Positions 5,605 through 11,170 of a stretch of 11,170 nucleotides of DNA are shown piece by piece (position 1 is the first letter of the stretch; every line of letters begins with the position of its first letter). The position numbers and the translations under genes were made by a program. This DNA is from Mariprofundaceae bacterium (GTDB lineage: Bacteria > Pseudomonadota > Zetaproteobacteria > Mariprofundales > Mariprofundaceae): NCBI GenBank assembly GCA_030950825.1, contig JAUZQT010000110.1:1-11170 (forward strand), read 5' to 3'. The notes beneath the pieces are model-generated. The model searched no databases and was not told the origin of the DNA. It saw only the letters and a list, made by a program, of their open reading frames with translations.

Positions 5605-6795
5605 ATGGATGTTTTTTTTCTCACCATGGGAGCCGCCATGGTACTTGCAATGCATGCAGGCTTCGCCTTTCTTGAAGTCGGTACCGTACGTAAAAAGAAC
5701 CAAGTCAATGCACTGGTTCGTGTGATTACAGATTTTGGTTTTTCAACTGTTGCCTACTTCTTTGTCTGCTTTGCAGTGGCTTATGGCATCACTTTCTTTG
5801 TGCCAGTTCCCGAACTCAACAATATCGGGGGTGCCGCCAACGGCTATGAAATGGTACATTTCTTTTTCCTCTTAACCTTCGCCGCCGCGATCCCAGCGAT
5901 CATTTCTGGAGGCATTACGGAACGCGTTCGGTTTTGGCCAAATGTTTTGGCCACGGTACTACTCGTTGGGCTCGTTTACCCCTTCTTTGAGGGTATGATC
6001 TGGGCTGGAAACTTTGGCTATCAGGCATGGTTGAATGAAGTGTTTGGTGCCGAATTTCATGATTTTGCTGGCTCGGTCGTCGTTCATAGCATGGGTGGAT
6101 TCCTAGCGTTGGGAGCTGTTATCCTATTGGGAGCACGCAAAGGGCGATACACCAAAGATGGCCGTGTTAACGCTATATTACCTTCCAACATCCCATTCTT
6201 AGCTCTGGGTTCTTGGATCTTATGCGTAGGCTGGTTCGGATTTAATGTAATGAGTGCAGGCACAGCTGGTGGCGCTTCTGGTTTGGTCGCAATAAATTCT
6301 TTGTTAGCGATGGTTGGTGGTCTGATTGCTGCAACGGTTGTTGGTAAAAATGACCCTGGCTTTGTTCATAATGGGGCATTGGCAGGGCTTGTCGCTATTT
6401 GTGCAGGCTCAGACATTGTACACCCATTGGGTGCGCTCCTCATAGGGCTAACTGCGGGTGTCATTTTCGTTTATGGCTTCACTTTTATGCAAAACAAACT
6501 AAAAATCGATGATGTTTTGGGTGTCATTCCCCTACATGGTGTCTGCGGTGCTTGGGGCGGTATCGCAGCTGGCATCTTTGGCACCATCGCCATGGGTGGA
6601 GCTGGCGGTGTTACCTTCATGGCTCAACTCATTGGCACACTCACTGGCGTTGTTATTGCCATTGCAGGTGGCTTCATAGTTTACGGCATCATCAAGGCTA
6701 CAATCGGCATTCGCTTATCTGAGGAAGATGAACACCTAGGCGCAGATTTAAGCATCCACAAGATCAGCTCCAACCCCGAAGAGGACATGGTATAA
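5605..6795 (+). CDS. amt: Second, divergent ammonium transporter (Amt family)
   Basis: This 396-residue Amt/MEP/Rh-family channel belongs to a different branch from the one at 3689. Diagnostic segments are HAGFAFLEVGTVRKKNQVNA near the N-terminus, IISGGITERVRF, DFAGSVVVHSMGG with pore His161, and PLHGVCGAWGG with pore His311. The C-terminal tail differs from AmtB's (SEEDEHLGADLSIHKISSNP) but is again in the position that contacts P-II. The protein starts almost directly with a hydrophobic segment (MDVFFLTMG), so it lacks the polar leader seen in the first Amt. AGGAG lies upstream of the ATG. Codons 3-5 fall in a run of eight T (5612-5619). Its P-II partner is probably the gene just before it. 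It may serve another affinity range or act as a sensor (inference). Confidence 0.92.
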   Translation: MDVFFLTMGAAMVLAMHAGFAFLEVGTVRKKNQVNALVRVITDFGFSTVAYFFVCFAVAYGITFFVPVPELNNIGGAANGYEMVHFFFLLTFAAAIPAIISGGITERVRFWPNVLATVLLVGLVYPFFEGMIWAGNFGYQAWLNEVFGAEFHDFAGSVVVHSMGGFLALGAVILLGARKGRYTKDGRVNAILPSNIPFLALGSWILCVGWFGFNVMSAGTAGGASGLVAINSLLAMVGGLIAATVVGKNDPGFVHNGALAGLVAICAGSDIVHPLGALLIGLTAGVIFVYGFTFMQNKLKIDDVLGVIPLHGVCGAWGGIAAGIFGTIAMGGAGGVTFMAQLIGTLTGVVIAIAGGFIVYGIIKATIGIRLSEEDEHLGADLSIHKISSNPEEDMV

Positions 6796-6909
6796 GAGCT
6801 ACAAAGCAAAGGTGCGCTATGCAAGCCTCGTGCATTCAAACTTGAAGTACACAAGCTATTTAATTTTCCGTTTCTTAGGATGGCGAATGAAGGGTCAGGA
6901 TAAATTATC

Positions 6910-9147
6910 GTGAATAATCTACTAAAGGTTAGAATTCATAAAGCTGATGGAACCTGCTTTGAGGGGAATTTGAGCCAATCGTTTAATCAAAATGCCAGTC
7001 AAATAACATGGTTGGATTCATTGGGCAAAAAACAAACCACTCGGATGAAAGATATTGAGTGTATCATGTTTTTGAATAATGAAGAAATAACAACAGATAA
7101 AGAAAAGCCTGGCGTTTATGATGTTATTGAGCGGGTTGTTTTAAAAAGTGGGGCACGCTTCATTATTTTCACCAATAGTTTGCAAATAGAGTTGAATGGT
7201 TTTTTTGCTTACCTGAAATGCCCAGAAGATCGCTATGTGGCACATATGTTTTTCGTTGCCAACCATGTGTTAAGCCGTCGATTGACCACCAAATTTGGCA
7301 AGCTTCTTGAAGAAGTCAGTGGTGTCCGTCGTCAATCGATTCAAGCTGCGGCTCAACAGCAACAAATAGATAAACAGCAGCGGATTGGTGATATTCTTGT
7401 CAAACAAGGTGTATCAACACGTCAGACTTTAGAAAAGGCAATTGCTCTTGCAGGCAAGCCTAAGATGCGCAAACAAGTGGGTGATATGCTTCTTCAAGAA
7501 GGAATTATCACTCAGGAACAACTGAATTGTGCCCTTATCGAACAAAAACATTGCAAACAGAAAAAAATCGGTGATATTCTTATTGAAAATGGCGTTATTG
7601 ATGAAACGACGAAACTAAGCTGTTTGGCGAAGCAACTCAGAGTTCAGTTTGTTGATTTATCGAGTTTAGAGCCTGAGCCCAATGCACTATTGGCTCTTGG
7701 CGGGTCACTTGCTAGAGAGTTGCATATTATACCGATGACATTGCACGATAAGCTGCTGAAAGTAGCGACATCAGAGCCCAATGATTTGGATGTATTAAAC
7801 CAATTGCAATTTCATACCAGTTTACGCATACATTTAGTACTGGCTTCCAAGAGCCAAATAGAAAACAAGCTGGATATATATTATAACGATAAAGAAGCAG
7901 AACTGGAGGTTCTTGAGCAGGAATTTTCCGAAAAGGATACGATTGAGAAATCGGATGATATTCTTCTAAATGAAGCAGAACAACCCCCTGTAGTAAGGCT
8001 GGTTAATCGCATTTTGAAAGAGGCGATTCAAGCCAAGGCAAGTGATATTCATGTGCTTTCTGGTGAATCTGAGGCGCTCATTGAGTTTCGTATCAATGGC
8101 AAACTCAGCGAGCACCTAACATTCACACAAAGCATTTTAACACCGATTATCACCCGCTTTAAAATCCTAGCCAGAATGGATATATCCGAGCATCGCTTAC
8201 CACAAGATGGGCGCATTCGCATACGATTTAGTGGTAGGCATGTGGAATTTCGCGTGTCCTGCATACCGAGCATTCATGGCGAAACGCTGGTATGCCGCGT
8301 CTTGGATAAACAAGATACGGTGAGCTCGCTGGATAATATTGGTATGTCGCAATCGGATTTGAGTCGCCTTAAAGATATTTGCCTTTCTGATTATGGACTG
8401 GTCTTAATTACAGGGCCTACAGGAAGCGGTAAGTCAACGACCATGGTGTGTGCGATATCCGAGCAGATAGGTCAAGGTAAGAGGCTGATATCACTGGAAG
8501 ATCCTGTTGAAACTGAAATTAAAGGCGTGTTACAAGTACAAATCAACAACAAAATAAATTTTACCTTCGCACGCGCCTTGCGCAATCTCTTACGCCATGA
8601 TCCGAATATTATTATGGTGGGTGAAATTCGAGATGGCGAAACAGCCAAGGTGGCGCTTGAAGCGGCTTTAACTGGCCATTTATTGTTTTCGTCGCTGCAT
8701 ACAAATACAGCAGCAGGTGCCTTTGCACGAATGATTAATATGGGGGCAGAGGCGTATCTTGTGGCTGCAACGGTGAAAGGGGTGATGAGTCAGCGTTTGT
8801 TACCAAGGAACTGTGATCATTGCCGAGAACAGGTAGAAATAAGCCATGATACACGCCTACTTCTTGAGCAAGCTGGTCATGATTCTCATGTTCCTTATTA
8901 TATAGCAAAGGGTTGCTCTTATTGCCATGAAACGGGACTTTCAGGGCGTGTTCTGGTCTATGAACTCATTCAAGTAAATGCCGAAATTGAGACTTTGATT
9001 GTGGAGGGAGCGCCTGAAGGTTTGCTACAGAAGGCTGCTGAAAAAAATGGCATGCGTCCGATCAGCCAATTGGCCATAGACTATGCCCAAGCAGGTGATG
9101 TGGATTTGCAATATGTTCTGCCTTTATTAATGGAGTTTTTTTTTTAA
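6910..9147 (+). CDS. GspE/PilB-type secretion or pilus ATPase with extra N-terminal domain and three MshEN motifs
   Basis: This 745-residue protein is a type II secretion/type IV pilus-family hexameric ATPase. The C-terminal core has Walker A GPTGSGKST (502-510), an Asp/Walker B region ending in GEIRD (571-575), a His box ending SSLHTN (594-599), and a zinc-type tetracysteine (Cys635, 638, 669, 672). Before it, residues 158-242 carry three tandem 24-residue motifs of the c-di-GMP-binding MshEN type, starting RIGDIL, QVGDML and KIGDIL. Residues 1-130 form an unidentified domain (VRIHKADGTCFEGNL at the start), followed by a Gln-rich linker (145-157). The GTG start has only a weak AGGA upstream. 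No other pilus or secretion gene is nearby, so its partners are elsewhere. Whether it drives pilus extension, secretion or something else is unknown. Confidence 0.88.
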   Translation: MNNLLKVRIHKADGTCFEGNLSQSFNQNASQITWLDSLGKKQTTRMKDIECIMFLNNEEITTDKEKPGVYDVIERVVLKSGARFIIFTNSLQIELNGFFAYLKCPEDRYVAHMFFVANHVLSRRLTTKFGKLLEEVSGVRRQSIQAAAQQQQIDKQQRIGDILVKQGVSTRQTLEKAIALAGKPKMRKQVGDMLLQEGIITQEQLNCALIEQKHCKQKKIGDILIENGVIDETTKLSCLAKQLRVQFVDLSSLEPEPNALLALGGSLARELHIIPMTLHDKLLKVATSEPNDLDVLNQLQFHTSLRIHLVLASKSQIENKLDIYYNDKEAELEVLEQEFSEKDTIEKSDDILLNEAEQPPVVRLVNRILKEAIQAKASDIHVLSGESEALIEFRINGKLSEHLTFTQSILTPIITRFKILARMDISEHRLPQDGRIRIRFSGRHVEFRVSCIPSIHGETLVCRVLDKQDTVSSLDNIGMSQSDLSRLKDICLSDYGLVLITGPTGSGKSTTMVCAISEQIGQGKRLISLEDPVETEIKGVLQVQINNKINFTFARALRNLLRHDPNIIMVGEIRDGETAKVALEAALTGHLLFSSLHTNTAAGAFARMINMGAEAYLVAATVKGVMSQRLLPRNCDHCREQVEISHDTRLLLEQAGHDSHVPYYIAKGCSYCHETGLSGRVLVYELIQVNAEIETLIVEGAPEGLLQKAAEKNGMRPISQLAIDYAQAGDVDLQYVLPLLMEFFF
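9136..9145 (+). repeat. T10 homopolymer at the end of the ATPase gene
   Basis: Ten consecutive T residues encode the final Phe-Phe-Phe and the first base of the stop codon. Slippage here would change only the extreme C-terminus and the stop, so a large functional effect is unlikely. Confidence 0.8.
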
Positions 9148-9194
9148 AACAACAAGACGTCTGTCGGATTTAGCGGCGTGAGAAATAGTGAATA

Positions 9195-9208
9195 GCGACT
9201 TATGTCGC
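9195..9208. other. Small perfect hairpin between convergent genes
   Basis: GCGAC (9195-9199) and GTCGC (9204-9208) pair around a TTAT tetraloop, 48 nt after the ATPase stop. No T-run follows on the plus strand, so it is only a possible 3' stabilising structure for that message. Confidence 0.35.
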
Positions 9209-9213
9209 GGTGC

Positions 9214-9261
9214 AAAAAAATCGTTGCAAATAAAGGCTCTTCGCAATCATCACAACGATTT
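9214..9261 (-). terminator. Terminator-like inverted repeat downstream of the response regulator
   Basis: AAATCGTTG (9218-9226) and CAACGATTT (9253-9261) are exact reverse complements around 26 nt. Read on the minus strand, the hairpin lies about 35 nt after the regulator's stop. Its second arm runs into seven consecutive T (the complement of 9214-9220), as a rho-independent terminator would. The stem is AT-rich and the loop long, so it may be weak. Confidence 0.5.
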
Positions 9262-9278
9262 ATGAATTATTCAGGCTA
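9261..9278 (+). repeat. 18-bp dispersed repeat, copy 1
   Basis: TATGAATTATTCAGGCTA here is repeated exactly, in inverted orientation, at 11095-11112. It contains the 11-bp palindrome TGAATTATTCA. The two copies bracket the regulator and lipoprotein genes, about 1.85 kb end to end. The copy lies between the convergent ATPase and regulator genes and shares its first base with the terminator-like arm. Confidence 0.7.
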
Positions 9279-9295
9279 AATCCTGCAAGTAGAAT

Positions 9296-10024
9296 TTAGG
9301 TTATGCTTTTAACTGGTGCTGTAAACATATAACCAAGCCCACGGATTGTTTTTATTTTCATCGGCTCACCAGCCTCATACAGTAGCTTCTTGCGCAGGCG
9401 GCTGACAAGCCCATCAATGCCACGATCATAGCCTACCCATGTTGCGTCATGAATTTGTTCCAGTAGATAATCACGCGATAAGATTCGCTTAGGACTAAGG
9501 GTGAAGATTTTTAAAAGCTTAAACTCTGCTGTTGTTAAAGAAACTTCTTGGCCTGATGGTGCGATCAGACTGTAAGCCCCCACATGCAGTTGCCAACCAT
9601 CAAAAGCCAGTGTGCAAGATGCTGTATCTGATTTTTCCTGAGCTGGTGGATATATGTGCATGGCTGTTCGGCTCAACACCCTTTTCACTCGGATAAGCAC
9701 TTCTTGAGGGGTAAATGGCTTCGCAATATAATCATCGGCACCAATCTCCAAGCCAACAACACGATCAATGGGATCACCCTTACCGCTAATAAAAATAATC
9801 CCTACCTTTGAATTCTGGCGGATTTTCTTGGTTATTGATAGCCCGCTTTCACCAGGAAGCTTGATATCCAATAATAGAAGATGACAAGGGTCTCGTTTGA
9901 GCTTGCGCCACATTATTTCTGCACTGCTTGCTGTAGAAATGCGAAAGCCTTCATCTTCGATGCATTCAGACATTTCAGCGAGCGCTTCTTTATCATCATC
10001 TACAATAAAAATATGTTGTTTCAT
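9296..10024 (-). CDS. OmpR/PhoB-family response regulator, orphan
   Basis: This 242-residue two-component regulator has an N-terminal receiver domain and a C-terminal winged-helix DNA-binding domain. The receiver shows the acidic cluster Asp9-Asp10-Asp11, phospho-acceptor Asp53 (LLLLDIKLPGESG), Ser80 and Lys102 (AKPF), so it should be phosphorylatable. The DNA-binding domain (about 140-238) contains LTTAEFKLL, the recognition-helix region DRGIDGLVSRLRKK and the hairpin IKTIRGLGYMF. No histidine kinase lies in the window, so its partner is elsewhere. The gene is divergent from the lipoprotein gene at 10148, a likely target. Immediately before its start is a perfect tandem 10-bp repeat (10037-10056), suggesting autoregulation. 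The signal sensed cannot be inferred. Confidence 0.92.
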   Translation of the reverse strand: MKQHIFIVDDDKEALAEMSECIEDEGFRISTASSAEIMWRKLKRDPCHLLLLDIKLPGESGLSITKKIRQNSKVGIIFISGKGDPIDRVVGLEIGADDYIAKPFTPQEVLIRVKRVLSRTAMHIYPPAQEKSDTASCTLAFDGWQLHVGAYSLIAPSGQEVSLTTAEFKLLKIFTLSPKRILSRDYLLEQIHDATWVGYDRGIDGLVSRLRKKLLYEAGEPMKIKTIRGLGYMFTAPVKSIT

Positions 10025-10036
10025 TGCTTACTGCCT

Positions 10037-10056
10037 TTTTACACAATTTTACACAA
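10037..10056 (-). promoter_or_regulatory. Tandem 10-bp direct repeat, probable response-regulator binding site
   Basis: TTTTACACAA occurs twice back to back (10037-10046 and 10047-10056) with no mismatch. A 10-bp period places both half-sites on the same DNA face, as OmpR-family dimers require when they bind direct repeats head to tail. It starts 12 bp from the regulator's ATG, so binding could repress its own transcription. It could also act on the divergent lipoprotein gene about 90 bp away. The binding protein is inferred, not shown. Confidence 0.55.
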
Positions 10057-10102
10057 AACTATCACATGCATTGCAAAAACCTCAAATAGAATCACACCAT
10101 AG

Positions 10103-10124
10103 CTTTAGGATCATGAGCCTAAAG
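10103..10124 (+). promoter_or_regulatory. 22-bp near-perfect dyad upstream of the lipoprotein
   Basis: CTTTAGG (10103-10109) and CCTAAAG (10118-10124) are exact complements. The centre TCATGA is also self-complementary, leaving one A/G mismatch pair. It ends 10 nt before the Shine-Dalgarno of the lipoprotein gene. It could be an operator for a dimeric repressor, or a leader hairpin affecting translation. Confidence 0.5.
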
Positions 10125-10147
10125 TGTTTGTCACAAAGGAGGTTGCC

Positions 10148-11035
10148 ATGCGTGTATATTCAGTAAAATTAACCCTTATTGTATTGATGGTTGGCTTATT
10201 CCTTTCAGCATGTGCTGGTTCAGGTGGTAATAGTACGCAAGCCACAGGCGGTATCAATGTGCAGACACTGGCAGGGCTAGAGCAGCTATCTATTGTTGCT
10301 GCCATGAATGATAAAATAAGCCGTGTACCTGTTGGGTTTTATGATTTGGAACGTTATGAAAGCGTTGAGCATGATTACCTTCAAGTTCGTTCGGATCATG
10401 TGATTCCAAATTCTACAGTCGCCTATGATTTATCCACGAACGATCCCAATCAGGCTTTTCTTTGGGCTCAAACTGAAGCCGCACGTTCTTATATAAACCG
10501 AAGCTTTGTTTCTAGTTCGGAAACACCTTGGTTTTATGAAAACACATGGGCTATCAACGATCCTTATTCACATCATCAACTAGTCTCGGTCAGAGTATTT
10601 AAAAGCAACATGATTGACCGTTCTGTTTATGATGCCAATAATCCAAGCCCATTGCAGGCTGTTATACAAACGCTACCCGTGAGTGATGCTTATGCCCGCT
10701 TTATCAGTGAGTATTTATGGACTTTCTCAAGCAGCAACAATGTTGGGCATGTCGTTATAAGTAGCAATACCACAAGCACTATAACAGGTTTGCGCCATCG
10801 TATTAGCGAAGCCGTGTTTGACCCTGCCATGTTGCGTGGTGTATGCTCAAAAGTTCAACTCTGGGATCTTAATTATGATATTAGTAATCAGAGCGGTGGA
10901 GTAACATTGAATCGCGCTTTGCAAAGTGAATTTCAAGTAAGCCTAGGGGTCGATGGTCGTTATAACTTATGCCAAGATGTTCCTACACAGCTTGCGACAA
11001 CAGATCATGGAAGCCTGAGCGTTTATCCGCAGTAA
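10148..11035 (+). CDS. Lipoprotein of unknown function
   Basis: I do not recognise this 295-residue protein. It begins with a type II signal peptide: basic start (MRVYSVK), hydrophobic core, and lipobox LSAC with the lipidated cysteine at residue 22. Gly/Ser residues follow (AGSGGNS). Residues +2 and +3 are Ala and Gly, with no Asp at +2, so sorting to the outer membrane is expected under the E. coli rule. The mature part has no repeats or obvious catalytic motif. Two further cysteines, Cys233 and Cys275, could form a disulfide. The ATG at 10148 is chosen because AAAGGAGGTT (10135-10144), nearly the full anti-SD complement, lies three bases away. The in-frame ATG at 10124 would add residues before the signal peptide. 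It is divergent from the response regulator, so regulation by it is plausible. Confidence 0.8.
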   Translation: MRVYSVKLTLIVLMVGLFLSACAGSGGNSTQATGGINVQTLAGLEQLSIVAAMNDKISRVPVGFYDLERYESVEHDYLQVRSDHVIPNSTVAYDLSTNDPNQAFLWAQTEAARSYINRSFVSSSETPWFYENTWAINDPYSHHQLVSVRVFKSNMIDRSVYDANNPSPLQAVIQTLPVSDAYARFISEYLWTFSSSNNVGHVVISSNTTSTITGLRHRISEAVFDPAMLRGVCSKVQLWDLNYDISNQSGGVTLNRALQSEFQVSLGVDGRYNLCQDVPTQLATTDHGSLSVYPQ

Positions 11036-11094
11036 TATTTTTGCTGCCTGTATTTGAAATTCCACCTATCATTTGACGTAGATTTGAGTGGCTA

Positions 11095-11112
11095 TAGCCT
11101 GAATAATTCATA
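11095..11112 (-). repeat. 18-bp dispersed repeat, copy 2 (inverted), at the intron junction
   Basis: This is the exact reverse complement of 9261-9278. A 10-bp palindrome, GGCTATAGCC (11090-11099), overlaps its left end. It ends precisely one base before the GTGCG that looks like the first bases of a group II intron, so it would be the intron's 5' exon and probably includes the exon-binding target. Confidence 0.65.
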
Positions 11113-11170
11113 GTGCGGCCGGGCAAGGTCGTTTATTCTGGTGGGTGAAAATCCCGCTCCGGTAAGGATT
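11113..11170 (+). mobile_element. 5' end of a probable group II intron (truncated by window edge)
   Basis: The sequence starts GTGCG, the conserved 5' end of bacterial group II introns. Within the next 50 bases comes GGTGGGTGAAAATCCCGC, with GGG...CCC pairing around a GTGAAAAT loop, as is common in the early domain I of such introns. GGCC near 11117 and GGTC near 11127 could form the first basal helix. Group II introns are self-splicing RNAs that move by reverse transcription using an intron-encoded LtrA-like protein. That gene would lie beyond the right edge. The call rests on short motifs only. Confidence 0.6.

Noticed and set aside
6796..6909. Promoter for the ATPase gene (TTGAAG at 6842)
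   Set aside because: No -10 element occurs at a usable spacing. The gap remains without a supported promoter or terminator.
10071..10100. TTGCAA as a -35 element for the lipoprotein
   Set aside because: No acceptable -10 hexamer lies 16-18 bp downstream.
1..11170. CRISPR array, tRNA or rRNA genes
   Set aside because: No regularly spaced repeats or recognisable RNA-gene signatures were seen in the window.

Overview
The window reads as a stretch of chromosome from a Gram-negative bacterium, most likely a proteobacterium. It encodes a signal-peptide-bearing outer-membrane barrel, a lipobox lipoprotein, an OmpR-type regulator, proteobacterial-style P-II/Amt pairs and a near-perfect sigma-54 promoter. 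Base composition leans AT. The gene style would suit a Zetaproteobacterium (Mariprofundus/Ghiorsea-like), but that is an impression and not something the sequence proves.

Layout. Positions 1-507 hold no convincing gene. They carry a perfect 18-bp inverted repeat whose loop is C4A4C4A, and a 121-bp element bounded by inverted GGGTCAGGCTTT-type ends. On the minus strand, a five-segment membrane protein of unknown function (1389-1910) overlaps argB (508-1392) by 4 nt in an ATGA junction. A divergent regulatory region (1911-2253) follows, with a sigma-70-like promoter and a consensus sigma-54 promoter, both pointing right.

The core is a nitrogen-acquisition locus on the plus strand. It has a beta-barrel porin (2254-3240), a P-II protein (3335-3676) and an ammonium channel (3689-4963), then a rho-independent terminator, then a second P-II (5192-5533) with a second, divergent ammonium channel (5605-6795). 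The porin would let ammonium cross the outer membrane, the Amt proteins would conduct it across the inner membrane, and the P-II proteins would gate the channels according to nitrogen and energy status. Only the first module has a visible sigma-54 promoter. The two P-II proteins are about 78% identical by my count, with identical T-loops.

Next is an unpartnered GspE/PilB-type secretion or pilus ATPase (6910-9147). It has an unidentified N-terminal domain and three tandem copies of the c-di-GMP-binding MshEN-type motif. Convergent to it is an OmpR-family response regulator (9296-10024, minus) with no kinase in view. A perfect tandem 10-bp repeat lies directly before its start codon. Divergent from it is a lipoprotein of no recognised family (10148-11035), preceded by a dyad and a very strong Shine-Dalgarno.

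The right edge carries what looks like the 5' end of a group II intron (from 11113). It sits immediately after an 18-bp sequence that also occurs, inverted, at 9261-9278. A shorter relative of that sequence occurs at 5535, so a dispersed palindromic repeat family may serve as the intron's target. The most interesting items are the sigma-54-driven porin-glnK-amtB module, the triple-motif ATPase, the tandem repeat before the regulator, and the repeat/intron junction.
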